DNA from: Absidia repens
Taxonomy: Eukaryota > Mucoromycota > Mucoromycetes > Mucorales > Cunninghamellaceae
NCBI GenBank assembly: GCA_002105175.1
Contig: MCGE01000005.1
Location: 1,736,001-1,800,000, forward strand
Length of the DNA stretch: 64,000 nt
Reading direction: 5' to 3'
The notes beneath the pieces were generated by a model that saw only the letters and a program-made list of their open reading frames with translations, had not been told where the DNA came from and searched no databases. The first letter of the stretch is position 1; every line of letters starts with the position of its first letter. The position numbers and the translations under genes are program-made. This document shows, piece after piece, positions 33,301 to 44,497 of the stretch.

Positions 33301-36300
33301 TCTTAGCCAACTCTTCCACTTAGCGTATAATACACTTACATTCATGCCATGCTCTATCGGAATTCTCTTTTACTACTACAACCCCTTTATTTACTTTCAC
33401 ATGTTGCTATGATTAATCTCCCACCGTATGGCCACTCAATTCAATATATACATATATATTATAGTTTATCAACCAATAAAAACCATGATCCTATTCTAGC
33501 TATATTACACTATGTCTTTTAATGTTTTCTTCTTTATTCAATTTTATTTTTTATATGAAACATATGATATACATTATCTTGGGGATTATTTGGCGGAAAA
33601 GGATCAGGCGGAGAGCTTGAATAGACAGTCGAAACCTATATGGGTAACACCGTCTAAGCTGATTGCCAATGCTCATAAGTGTTTGATGATTCATAGAAGG
33701 ATTTCAAAACAAAAATTCTTTTGATGTAAAAAATTGCATCCACGTTTTCGGATGTTATTGAATGGTTAGAAGGTCTTTGGGTCTTTTAAGACGTAAAACA
33801 GCTTTAGTAAGTCAACCAGAAAGCAAATATTTGGTAGAACATTCGCAGAACAACGGCAATAGCGACATTTTTACGGTCTGATAGGTCATAAGATGAATAA
33901 TAAAAAGCACATTTTATTAAGCAAATTTATAGTTACTAAAACTGAAGATGAGAGGTTCAGAGCATCAAGGGTTACATCGGGACAAAGTATTGAGAGGAAG
34001 TGCGTGGATGATGAAGACTAATATAGACTTCAAAAAATCTCAACAACGATGTAAAAGATATATTGTAAAAAGTATCTGGTATACTATACAAGACATGAGT
34101 ATTACGTATAGGAACCTCTTGTATTGAAGCATTACAACAGTCAACACTAATATAAAACGGAGACCATGAAGAAGGATCTACCATTTGCATAAGATATGAG
34201 AGAGGGTAAAGGGACATTTTAAATGGAGGCAAGAAAAAAAAGACGTATTTATTCAGATATAGATACATTCTAAGAACAAACTAACATTAAACTAAGCTAA
34301 TGGAGGATCCAAAAAACCAACTTATGCTTATTCCAAATCCTGAATCCAAAATGAAAGGGATTCCCCATGCATCTTGCAATCCCTGAGCTGAAAACCTTTC
34401 TAAACTAGCCTTGCAACTATCCTAAGGTTACTATAGTATCAATGAAGCTAAATGATGAGGTGAGAAACAAAGGAAGAAAAAAGAAGGGAGAGAGAGGCAA
34501 AAAAAAAAATTGCATGTGGGCGGGTTTTGAAATTCTAGTCACTCATGAGGATTCGGTTTACAATTTTTTTTTTTTTGCTGGATACAACATCTTCAATATG
34601 ATGGTTCTTTTCTCAGGATAGTAATCATCATTTAACATTGGCTGTATGGTTATTATCTTCCCATGAAGTCTTTGCACTCAAGATGAAAAAATCCTATCTA
34701 GTTCAATGTTTCTATTCCCTCCCCATCGCTGTAGAATAGTTCACCGCTCACCGTAGAATAGATTACCCTCGTTGATTGTACTGGTTCACCTTACGTTATA
34801 TTTATTCTACAACATGACGCCCTTACACTGCCATAATTGCCTTACTACAATGTCAGATAGTTGCCATGGTATTATTATAGTCGTCATTAGTCAGATTTAC
34901 GCCTAAATAAAATATGTTTTGAGTTTTTAATGTATCGACTCTCATACGTTTAGTTTACCTTTGTCGAACGGGTGTAGACGCATTGTACAGTATTGTACAG
35001 TGAAAAGCAGTGCATACATAGTCGTGTAGAAATAGAAAGGCTAGGTATAGTACGACTTCGAATTTCGACTAACCGTCGTGCGCAGCGGTTTGTCTGCTAT
35101 ATGTACACAGGGTTTCAAAAAATAAGAGTCAAAGAGATTTTTAAGTGCGGTTTAAAAGTTGCCCCAGGTGGACACATCAGAAAAAGGCCTTGAAGGTCGC
35201 ATCAAAAAATAAGCAGGATGTGCGGACAAAAATATGGTTTTTGAAGCACAGTGGAAAGTCTTTAATTTACACGCACGACATTCCTTTTTCGTTTCTGATA
35301 AAAATATTCCTAACGTTCTCCATGCGATCCTATTTTTTTATCTTCTTGCTGAACTACACCTTAACAGAAAACAGAAAAAAACCACAAATGGGGAGCGCGG
35401 GATTTAAATCTGCGACTCTGTGTATAGCGCTGACTGGTTATTCAAAATTAATAGCAACAACTCTAAAGGATTATGATCTACTTATTTACCACGTTCAACA
35501 ACCATTTTTTTTTTTTAAAAAAAACAGTAAAAAAAGTTCAAGTGTTATTTTTCTGCCATTTGTTTAAAGTTTAATCTCATCACCGGAAAAAAGACAGACT
35601 ATGACGGTATTCCAAATTCAAATTTAAAAATCATTTTGTTGTCTTTTTGGCTCTATATGTGTGGGCCAATCAAGATGACAAACAAACTATTGAGGCGTTC
35701 CAAAAGGGATTAGTGGCGAAACCTACAAGAGCTGATTGTGGACTGTGGCTAACCAAGACATTTATGGAAATGGTGAGCTGGTGGTTAGTGAAGGTTTTAA
35801 CAATTTCACGTTCGTTCATACAGGAAAAAAAAATACGGTAAAATGCAGAATCATGATAAATTGCCAGTTTCAAGATTATGAACTGGAAAAAAAGATTAGC
35901 TCTAGTTTGATGGATAGGAGACACTGGGGAGGAAGTGGGGTATATGAATACTCTAAAATTTTTCTTGTTTATGTATAAGAAAATGCAGGTACTACCTTGA
36001 TGATCTTTCGATGGTAGACTGCGGTATCATGCTAATAAGGCAAAACCAGCGGAACAAATAATGTCAAGATTAGTTCAGCTTACCTTGGTCTTCATCTTCT
36101 ATGTAGATGTATTTAGTCTTCCTCTGGAGGTCTAGCATATATATACTTTATAAATTATGGCACATAGAAATATAAAAAAAAAAAGTATACAAATTAGGAA
36201 GAAAAAGATGGATTGGCAAATGTGTCACACAGTTGTAGGTTGTGTGACATGATTAGGCTATTTTTATCATGCCTTGGTGGTATTTAATTAGCTGGGTGGA

Positions 36301-36885
36301 TGTAATGGCATAGATTTGGAGTAAAATATTGTGTGTATTGTATCTATTTGTGTGTACTGAACAATATTATATAATCCCTGAAGTACTTGCATCAAACAGT
36401 CAACAATATCGCATTATGGTAAAGTTGAAATAACTATCGTCATAATGGCAAATGCCTTATTTTAGAAATGTCAGTAGCATATATATTTTAGTGTGATTCT
36501 GCAGTACAGAAAAAAGATATGGAATAGAAAATGATGATGATACATTAATTTAAATTTAGTCCTGTTGGCAATGATATCAAAGGAAAGGATGACTGCATTT
36601 TGTGATGTAGCCTTTTTTCATTTCTCTATTTTGTGATGCTGGCGTCTATTACCATGCCTTTTAAGGTCTTAAAACTCCTTTTTTGATTGAACGTTGGGCA
36701 ATCACTTTGGAGCGTTGGTTTAAAACCCAAAAATAAAAAATAAAAACAGGTCCTAGTTTCAAATTCCGAAAAGGTCCTTTTTTTTTCTTTCCTTTTTTTT
36801 TCTCTTTCTTTTTTTTACTTTTTCTTCTTGTCCGCCTCTCCCCTCCTCCCACATCCCTTCCTTTACCTCTTCTTTATCATCATTC
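33301..36885. other. 3.6-kb spacer, repeat-bearing
   Basis: Between the RBR ligase and the glycosyltransferase (both +). Holds core-bearing repeat copy C (33770-34560). Open frames at 33512-33724 and 35647-35978 have no recognisable domain or splice support and are not called. A tRNA-T-arm-like word (GCGGGATTTAAATCTGC) lies at 35398-35414. The last ~110 bp before 36886 are pyrimidine-rich, the likely glycosyltransferase leader. Confidence 0.55.
33770..34560 (-). repeat. Core-bearing repeat, copy C
   Basis: Matches copies A, B and D: GGCAATAGCGACATTTTTAC near 33852, TGTATTGAAGCATTACAACAGT near 34121, AACTAACATTAAACTAAGCT near 34278, core at 34341-34390 (GGGATTCCCCATGC, one change in the hairpin) and the GC box GCATGTGGGCGGGTTTTGAA near 34512-34533. 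Unlike the others no clear inverted partner is found nearby. Confidence 0.75.
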
Positions 36886-39323
36886 ATGTCTCCTCCCTCA
36901 CATACACTTTCCTTACCAGTCACAACTCTTTCTTCTCCTTCCACTCATTTTAGAAGAGGATCCACCACAACCGTGCTTACTTGCCCACCTTCAAAACAAC
37001 GACCACAACGACTTCCTTTAAATACTTATCCATTTTTCTCAAAATATGACAAAAAATGGCGTTGGTGGCACTATATGTCGATACTAATATTGGTCACTGG
37101 CCTTTTGGAAACAATTGCCTTGAGCTTGGGTTATCACTTTTTACTTGAACAGTCATTGCCTATCCGTATCGGTATGTCCTATCTTTTATGAATGTCAACG
37201 TTTTGAATCTATTTATATACTGTATACTAATATCTTTATTTGGATTAGCTGTTAGACAATACCCTTCTTTACCCTATCAACACTTCAACACTTCTGCCCT
37301 CTCCTCAACACAATCTATTTTACAGAAAGGAACCACTGTCTATCATGTAACCAAAGAATTCGGTCCTGCAACTATGGGCGGTATGGGCTCGGTGGTGACT
37401 TCTTTGGCTGCAGCACAACAACGCTCGGGTAATACCGAGGTGGCCGTGGTGATGCCTTATTATTCCTTCCTCAAAAACAAGTATGACATTGATCGTGTGG
37501 TGGATCTCGTTATTGATCTTCGTGACAAGCAAGGGAAACTGGTGCCTATTGAATTCCGGGTGTGGAAAATGATGCATGTGTTTGACCCTCCCCCACCACC
37601 TACTAATATCACCACGTATACAATGATCGACGGCGTCAATACTACTACCACCAAACTCTCGGAACCTGTAGTGATCCCTCATACCGAACGTGTGCCAGTA
37701 TATTTGATTGGACCAGGAAACCGCAACCCTTTCAGTCAAGCTTTCCGGTGCCGCAATCCACTTCAAATCTACTCTTCACCTGCAGGACTACCTCAAGAAT
37801 GGCGGGACCAGTATTTTGCCAAAGCTGCCTCGCAATTCCTTATGCATCAAGCCACTGCTATTGACGAAGAATCCTTGTTTGCTCCTTTACTGCGTTCTAC
37901 ACCTCATGTCGACGTCATTCATCTTCATGGTGCCACCAATGCATATATTGCAAAATTCTTGGACGACAAGCGAAAAAACGAAGACCTTGGAGCTACACCT
38001 CCTTCCATTGTATACACCATGCACGACTACCTTGACGAACTACAATATACCAACACCGTCGGAAACGTCAAAAAGTTTTTGGATACAGCCGAATTCACCA
38101 GCAACGATATCAACCATATTTACGGTGACCGGATGTTTATGTCTAGCTTAGGAATTAGTCGTGCGGATGTGGTGACCTTTGTCAGTCGTACAATGGCAAC
38201 AGCAATGGTGGAAGGCACATTGGATTTTTACTTGAAGGAATTAGTGATGGATCATTTACTACTCAAGGCACAGCAACGACGATTCTTTGGTATCAGCAAT
38301 GGCTTGGATTTTGCCACGATCAATCCCTTCAAAACAGAAAAACTGGTGACTCGCAAACTGAATTATCCTGAATATGCTCAGACGTTACTGGATCGATCTT
38401 CCCTGGTCTCATATCAAAAGGATCTCTCTGCCAAACGTGTCTGGGAATTTAGCGCAACCTCTGGTGATTTTGTGGCAACAGCGAAGGACAAGGCCAAACG
38501 CTTTCTAGTACGACGCAAATTATTGTCTGATGCGGGCGCCAAACGGCCTTTGGTGCTGTATGTTGGCAGGTTCCAATACAACAAAGGGTTAGAGTGGTTT
38601 GAACAGGCAACGGAGCACTTCGTGGCGAACAACATGACCTTCATCATCCTCGGGCAAGAAAACAACTATCCCTTTAGCAAACTCGAATCACTTCAAGCCA
38701 AGTATCCTGATTATGTCCACATCTTATCCACCCCGAAACAACATCGACAATGGTCTATCTTTTGCCGTGCTGCTGCTGATTTTGTCTTTGTGCCCAGCCA
38801 GACTGAAAGCTTTGGTCTCGTGGCGGCGGAAGGTCTCATGTTTGGTGCTTCTGTCATTTCCACTGGTGTAGGCGGCTTACAAGAATTTTTGATGGATCGC
38901 CCCGAAGCTACCTTAGTGCAAGAACCTGACTCCCAGGCCTGGGTACCAAAGTATCCTCAACCTCGCGATGTTCGACTAGTGCGTGACAAACGAACCAAAA
39001 TACCTACAGTGACAAGCGGGGAATACTATAACGCCTATTTATTCGACAGCACAAATGGATTGGCCACGGCAATTAGGGATGCAGCTCTGGACTACAAGCG
39101 ACTCTTGGCTAGCAAGGCATTACGTGAAGAATACATTTTACGGATGATTACCAGTGCAAAGGCGCTTGGTTGGGATCGCCAAGGAAAAGGGCCTGTGCAC
39201 GAATACCAACATGTTTATGCTTTAGCTCTCCATCATCGCTCTTTACCCAGTCTGACTCGACACGAAATTGATGAGGAACAGGGTCTTTTACGGCAACTAT
39301 ATCAAGATGAAGTCTCCCTTTAG
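36886..39323 (+). CDS. Membrane-anchored starch/glycogen-synthase-like glycosyltransferase (GT5-type)
   Basis: Two exons, 36886-37171 and 37249-39323; 786 aa. N-terminal ~60 residues are Ser/Thr/Pro-rich and basic, followed by one membrane span (~64-87, SILILVTGLLETIALSLGYH), giving a likely type II membrane topology. The catalytic region is GT-B: VYHVTKEFGPATMGGMGSVV (~126-145) corresponds to the KxGGLGDV nucleotide-sugar loop of GT5 enzymes, with the usual Lys absent (Thr-Met-Gly-Gly). Then VVMPYYSF, VIHLHGATNAYIAK, the C-terminal VLYVGRFQYNKGLEWF, and the EX7E-type ESFGLVAAEGL (~617) and VGGLQEF. Family role: glucosyl transfer from a sugar nucleotide to an alpha-glucan. In a secretory-membrane setting it could build a wall or extracellular polysaccharide (inference). 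The intron falls just after the membrane span. Confidence 0.82.
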
Positions 39324-39699
39324 CTTAGTTATTAGAATACAGCTCTTTCCCCTTTTGTTTTTCTTTGTATTTATTTTATTTTCCTCTTTGTTTTAGCACA
39401 CACACATCCCTCTCCTTTATTCACCACAAACAACATGTCGTTTTACAATACCTTTCTCATGACTCTTACCCATCCGCCCCCGCTTCTCATATTGCATCAT
39501 ATCTTCCTCTTTTTTTTTTTTTAAACATCATATACAAACAAATAAAATTCATATATTTGACTCTTATCATATCAATGTCCCGACATCAAATTAGACTTTT
39601 TGTTCTGTTTTTTCTTTGCGGTATTACATTAAGATGCCGCGATACTTTTATTTGCATTTCCGTATTTCTCGACAATTGCTTCCAGATTGCTTTGTTCGC

Positions 39700-40480
39700 C
39701 CCAGACCAAAGTAGCGCTATTCCAATTGCGACCTTCGGAAATACATTACACACTCACTTTATTGCCTTAATAGCATACCATACTATAACGTAGCAGCATA
39801 GTGTTGTTTTTTTATTTTTTTTTATGAATTAATTATAATCAATAAACGCTCTGGCGCTCTGCGGGAGCTTTTGGAAATCTTTCGATTTAATGGGTGTCAG
39901 AATTTTCAATTGAAATGTGGGTTTTGATGGGACTGGATTAGAGCCTCCGCCATTTTGCACTATGGTGGACAGCCACTTGGGTTGCGGTCTTTGTGCTCAG
40001 CGCTCCTTAATTGTTATTATTTTGGTTGTGCTGAAAAAGAAATAGTAGGGTAATGCTTAAGTGTGAAAAAAGTCGATCCAGGCTCCGCACACATGATTTC
40101 TATTTTTTTTTTTATTTATTTTTTCGCTCCTTTCTTTCCTTCAAGAAAGTCTAAATGATATGATGGCAAGGCTCATTGGGATACTGGTGATCTAGGATTA
40201 GTGTTAGAAATTGAATTAGTGGCGTTTTTAGAAACGTAAAACAAACATCATGGGGAAACCTTTTCATTTTAGTTTTAAGGATTTTGACCACCATTAGATT
40301 TGTCTACATCTTAGAATAGTGTTAGGGAACCTTTCTTATGTTAGCTTAGTATTCGTTGCAATAGTGTATATCTACATTTGAATTAAATTTGTCTTGCCTT
40401 TTTACTATTAATCTCTTTCATGTATTTAATTGCCATGTTGATGGGCACGGTATTTGTGGGTGTAAAAAGATTCTGGTGCA
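39700..40480 (+). repeat. Left arm of long-TIR element
   Basis: Runs from CCCAGACCAAAG to AGATTCTGGTGCA. Contains GTGGGTTTTGATGGGACTGG, a GTCGATCCAGGCTCCGCACA box near 40072, and the core at 40241-40280. Nearly identical to the reverse complement of 41731-42512; one visible change is GGTGTAAAAAGA versus GGTGAAAAAAGA close to the inner edge. Confidence 0.85.
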
Positions 40481-40539
40481 TAATGAGCCAACTTCTCTTC
40501 ACTGTTTTGGGCTCGTTGTGGACCTGGTGGCCTTGGCAT

Positions 40540-40720
40540 TCTGTCAGGACTAGTTTAGAAGGGTTTTAGAAAATGGATTACAAGATGCATGGGGAAACCC
40601 TTTTATTTTGATTCTAGGATCTTGGAGTATGCTTTGATTAGCTTAGTATGTCACTTTTCTTCAATAAAACATGTCTTTGTTTTAATAAATCTTGTCTTTG
40701 CTTTAAAAAGTGCGTGTTTG
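40540..40720 (+). repeat. Core-bearing repeat, short copy inside the long-TIR element
   Basis: Contains GTCAGGACTAGTTTAGAA, the core at 40571-40620 (GATTACAAGATGCATGGGG) and CAATAAAACATGTCTTTG near 40660, i.e. the same order as the copies at 2695 and 23395 but with a shorter core-to-AATAAA distance. Confidence 0.75.
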
Positions 40721-41427
40721 CTTTGATGTTGTGTGCTTAAACTTTATTAGAAGTTTGTAGATCCTTTTCAGAGATCCCTTTTCTTTTTATTTTATACATC
40801 GTTTCCTTCTTCAGTCTTTTTTTACACCATTCTTACTATTGTGATTCATTAAAAGTTTTTTATTTGTAATGAAGTATGGGTGACAAAGCTATTCTACTGT
40901 GATGGGCTATTTTGCATATTGTTCTATTGCGGTAGACTATTCTACAGATTATTCTATTGCGGCATGCTATTCTACAGACTATTCTACTGACTTGATTCAG
41001 CTTATCCACTCACAATTTTCCCCCATTACCTTTTGCTAGTTAGATATAATATATTTTACTTTACATCAATGAAATTTACATAGTATGGCCTCTAGTCTCG
41101 CCTTTATTTTATTCTTTTTTCACTCCTGTATCTAAAGATCGCAGTTGAGACAGTTGGAATTGAGCGATTACACTCATTAGGAATGCATGAGGCATTTCAT
41201 CTGGGGGAAGGTTTGCGGCATCACAACATTCATCATACCCATTCTGACATTCTCACATACCAAACACAATAGTATAACCAAGATAAGACAATTGAATAGA
41301 AATAAAAAATTCCCTAAAAGCTTCACAATACTAAACTTTTTTTTTATTTAAAGATACAACAAAGATGGCATGATTATATGATAGCAAATAAAATAAATAG
41401 TAATCTTCACGACAAATACTTTGGAAC

Positions 41428-41495
41428 AGTTGGAATATAGTTGGAATATAGTTGGGATATAGTTGATATATAGTTGGGATATAGTTGGGATGGGA
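41428..41495 (+). repeat. 11-bp tandem repeat inside the long-TIR element
   Basis: About six imperfect copies of AGTTGGAATAT / AGTTGGGATAT in a row. Upstream, 40870-40990 holds loosely repeated CTATTCTAC(A/T)G words at ~30-bp spacing. Confidence 0.75.
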
Positions 41496-41730
41496 TAAGG
41501 GTTTTTGTATAAAGGTAGAATGAAGATAGAAAAGAAATATAACTAGAATGTCTGTTTAATTAGAAGGTGTCTTTTCGTCGATAAGCCTCACCTTTTAATG
41601 AAACATCCAAAAGTTTCACTGTACTCTGTACTCACTCTTATAATATATCATATTCTTCAATTATACACAAAAATAAACAGTGTAGAGAAGTTGTCTCCAT
41701 CTTCAAACCATTCCTTTCTCTCTCCACACA

Positions 41731-42512
41731 TGCACCAGAATCTTTTTTCACCCACAAATACCGTGCCCATCAACATGGCAATTAAATACATGAAAGAGAT
41801 TAATAGTAAAAAGGCAAGACAAATTTAATTCAAATGTAGATATACACTATTGCAACGAATACTAAGCTAACATAAGAAAGGTTCCCTAACACTATTCTAA
41901 GATGTAGACAAATCTAATGGTGGTCAAAATCCTTAAAACTAAAATGAAAAGGTTTCCCCATGATGTTTGTTTTACGTTTCTAAAAACGCCACTAATTCAA
42001 TTTCTAACACTAATCCTAGATCACCAGTATCCCAATGAGCCTTGCCATCATATCATTTAGACTTTCTTGAAGGAAAGAAAGGAGCGAAAAAATAAATAAA
42101 AAAAAAAAATAGAAATCATGTGTGCGGAGCCTGGATCGACTTTTTTCACACTTAAGCATTACCCTACTATTTCTTTTTCAGCACAACCAAAATAATAACA
42201 ATTAAGGAGCGCTGAGCACAAAGACCGCAACCCAAGTGGCTGTCCACCATAGTGCAAAATGGCGGAGGCTCTAATCCAGTCCCATCAAAACCCACATTTC
42301 AATTGAAAATTCTGACACCCATTAAATCGAAAGATTTCCAAAAGCTCCCGCAGAGCGCCAGAGCGTTTATTGATTATAATTAATTCATAAAAAAAAATAA
42401 AAAAACAACACTATGCTGCTACGTTATAGTATGGTATGCTATTAAGGCAATAAAGTGAGTGTGTAATGTATTTCCGAAGGTCGCAATTGGAATAGCGCTA
42501 CTTTGGTCTGGG
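41731..42512 (-). repeat. Right arm of long-TIR element
   Basis: Inverse of the left arm, from TGCACCAGAATC to TTTGGTCTGGG, including the core at 41931-41970 (GGTTTCCCCATGATG on the plus strand). Confidence 0.85.
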
Positions 42513-42793
42513 ACAAACAAAGAACAGAGCAATCCTGAAAAAAGAAAAAAAACTTGTTTAAACATTTTGCAATTGTCAAGAAATACGGGGGAGCTTTTAT
42601 TTCCTTTCTTTTGTTGCCACATATAAAATATCTGCATTTGACACTTGACACACATCACTGTTTTAATATAAAAATACATACACTTTTATTGAATGTTTGA
42701 CCTATTTTATGCTGAATATAAATTACTCTACAGGAACTAAATGACTAAAACTATTCTACTAAGACTATTCTACAGTGTACAATCCAATATTCG

Positions 42794-44497
42794 CTACAAA
42801 TCGGTCTGGATAATGATGAAGAAAAAAAACAGTAAAATGTTAAAAAAAGCATGGGTATCTATATTGGTTGTTCTACTTACAGAAGGGAATGACTGGGTCC
42901 ATGGCGGCTGAAGTTGGGGGTGTTGTTGACTATCATCGATATTCAGGCCTTGATGGAGAAAATTATCCTCTACGATTTTCATAAATTCATACGGTTCGAC
43001 AGTTGATGGCTGTAGCTGTGATGGTGGAGGATCGAAATTGGGGAAATTTGATTGTTGATCAGAGCTGTCGTCTAGTCCAGTCAATGAAGGTGCTATCTGG
43101 GACGATACATCACGTATATCTTCTACTACAAATGTTGGTGGCTGTTGAGAATAATCATATTGAATACTATCAGTTGAACGATGTTGATGATGACGCTGGA
43201 GCCCATCAGGTAGTGGAAGAGAATGATTGGGTGTTTGGTTGTGAGATTCAGAAGGGATGTTTGTTGGGAGGCCATCAGTGGTTGTGGCCTTCGTTCTGAG
43301 TTGTTTCCATCGTTTGCTTATGCGTTCCTGTGTATAGTCAATTGTCAAAAACCAATACTTTTCAAAAAAAGAGATCGGAAGTCTAAAAAAAATAGAGAAT
43401 GGGTTAGCAGAGTAACCCGCGTTTCATTTTTATTCTTTTTTTTTAATTTTTTTGTCGTCATTGACTTACTCCCAGTTTCCAGCCAAAGTAATATCGCCTC
43501 CATGGAAATAGGCTTCATTTGCTAAAAGACGCAGACAGTCATCCAAATCAAATTGATCCCGGAAGATAATCATACGATCTCGCATATGCGGTGTTGGAAT
43601 CAAATCAATTCTTGGATCATGAGGCACCGACAGCTACAATAAAGAAAAAACTTTCAAGTTACTTATTTTTCTTTTTCTTTTGAATGGTCATACCTGTAAG
43701 GCAGTAGGCGCGACGTTATGAACGTCCGATTTTTCTCTAGAAATGGCAGATTGGACCCGTAGTTGCAATCGAAGGGCCTGAATTGCTGCTAAATTGTTGG
43801 TGACTGTATCGGATCGTAATAAGACTGGTTGGATTTTTTCCATTTCGTCGGTGTCAGTTGCATTTGTCGAGTTTTGATGGACATGGTGAAATTGTAGCTT
43901 ATCAGGTTGACTAGAGGAAGGAGGTGATGATAAATCGTCGTTGTTAATAATACTTGGTTGCATAGAATAACTGATCGCTGAATCGTGGTTCGATTTTGGT
44001 GATGGACGGCGACAGTTGACATCAATGTAGGCAGCAATGGAAGCTGGGGCGGACTCGGCCATCACTCGTAGAGCACGATCATCAATATGCGGAGTATGTT
44101 TTGGAATACAAAGCTTGGACCTGAAGCAGACCAGCTGAAGAGAGAGCATAATGCCTTTCAAGTACCAATTTTCACACTTGAGAATGTCATTTTCTTTATT
44201 GAGTTGTTCGCTTTTGCTTTGATATTTTTCCCGTTCATTCAATAGTCGTTTGTAATCCAATTCCAAATCACGCAAATGGCGTTCCTTCCTTTCTCTGAAT
44301 GCCTTTTGTGCCGCCCTATTTTGTGCTTTTCGCAAAGCAGGTGATATTGGATAAGGCTTTCGTCCTACTTTGTTTTGCTTCGTCATCTTTTCAGATCTGT
44401 AGATAGATATGTTGACTTCCGACATTTTTTTTTCCTTGCTTCCCTTCAAGAGAAAGAGAGAAGAAGAAACTCGGGAGTAATGATTTGATCTTTTCAT
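42794..44497 (-). CDS. AP-1-like bZIP transcription factor with DUF3425-like C-terminal region
   Basis: Exons 44497-43694, 43633-43470, 43382-42881 and a proposed terminal exon 42805-42794; 493 aa. Basic region NRAAQKAFRER (residues 60-70) has the NxxAQxxFR pattern of the Yap/Pap1 group, followed by a leucine-zipper-like helix (LELDYKRLLNEREKYQSKSE). Exon 2 and the start of exon 3 encode VPHDPRIDLIPTPHMRDRMI ... NWELPISFFEKYWFL, similar to the DUF3425 region found C-terminal to fungal bZIPs. The rest is Gln/Ser/Pro-rich. Nuclear regulator; oxidative or metal stress is typical for AP-1-like factors but not proven here. The last intron (42806-42880) is 75 nt, divisible by three and stop-free, so retaining it gives a 518-aa form with the same TDL end. 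Divergent to the oxidase gene. Confidence 0.85.

Larger units (their letters stand above)
39700..42512. mobile_element. Non-autonomous element with ~780-bp terminal inverted repeats
   Basis: 2.8 kb. The left arm 39700-40480 is the near-exact inverse of the right arm 41731-42512. Outer ends read CCCAGACCAAAGTAGCGC on the left and GCGCTACTTTGGTCTGGG on the right. Only scattered differences were seen over about 780 bp, so the arms are young or maintained by gene conversion. Each arm contains one copy of the conserved core (40241-40280 and 41931-41970). The 1.25-kb interior has a further core copy (40571-40620) and tandem repeats but no transposase-like frame. Target-site duplication is unclear: the bases outside the arms are partly similar in inverted orientation, so the true ends may lie slightly further out. 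Confidence 0.8.
39324..42793. other. Spacer occupied by a long-TIR element
   Basis: Between the glycosyltransferase and bZIP 3' ends. Nearly all of it is the 39700-42512 element (listed). Outside the element, 39324-39660 and 42600-42793 show only AT-rich 3' flanks. A 19-bp inverted pair CGTATTTCT(C/T)GACAATTGC lies just outside both element ends (about 39661 and 42590). Confidence 0.6.

Noticed and set aside
33512..33724. Open frame of 70 codons ending ...WVTPSKLIANAHKCLMIHRR
   Set aside because: No domain recognised, no usable splice continuation, close to a repeat copy; could be a gene relic but not supportable.
35647..35978. Two overlapping open frames (64 and 80 aa)
   Set aside because: Frames overlap in different phases without a family match; a decayed transposon fragment is possible but unsupported.
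40481..41730. Transposase gene inside the long-TIR element
   Set aside because: The interior has only short frames (longest near 41598-41828, 76 aa) without DDE, RNase-H-like or zinc-finger motifs.
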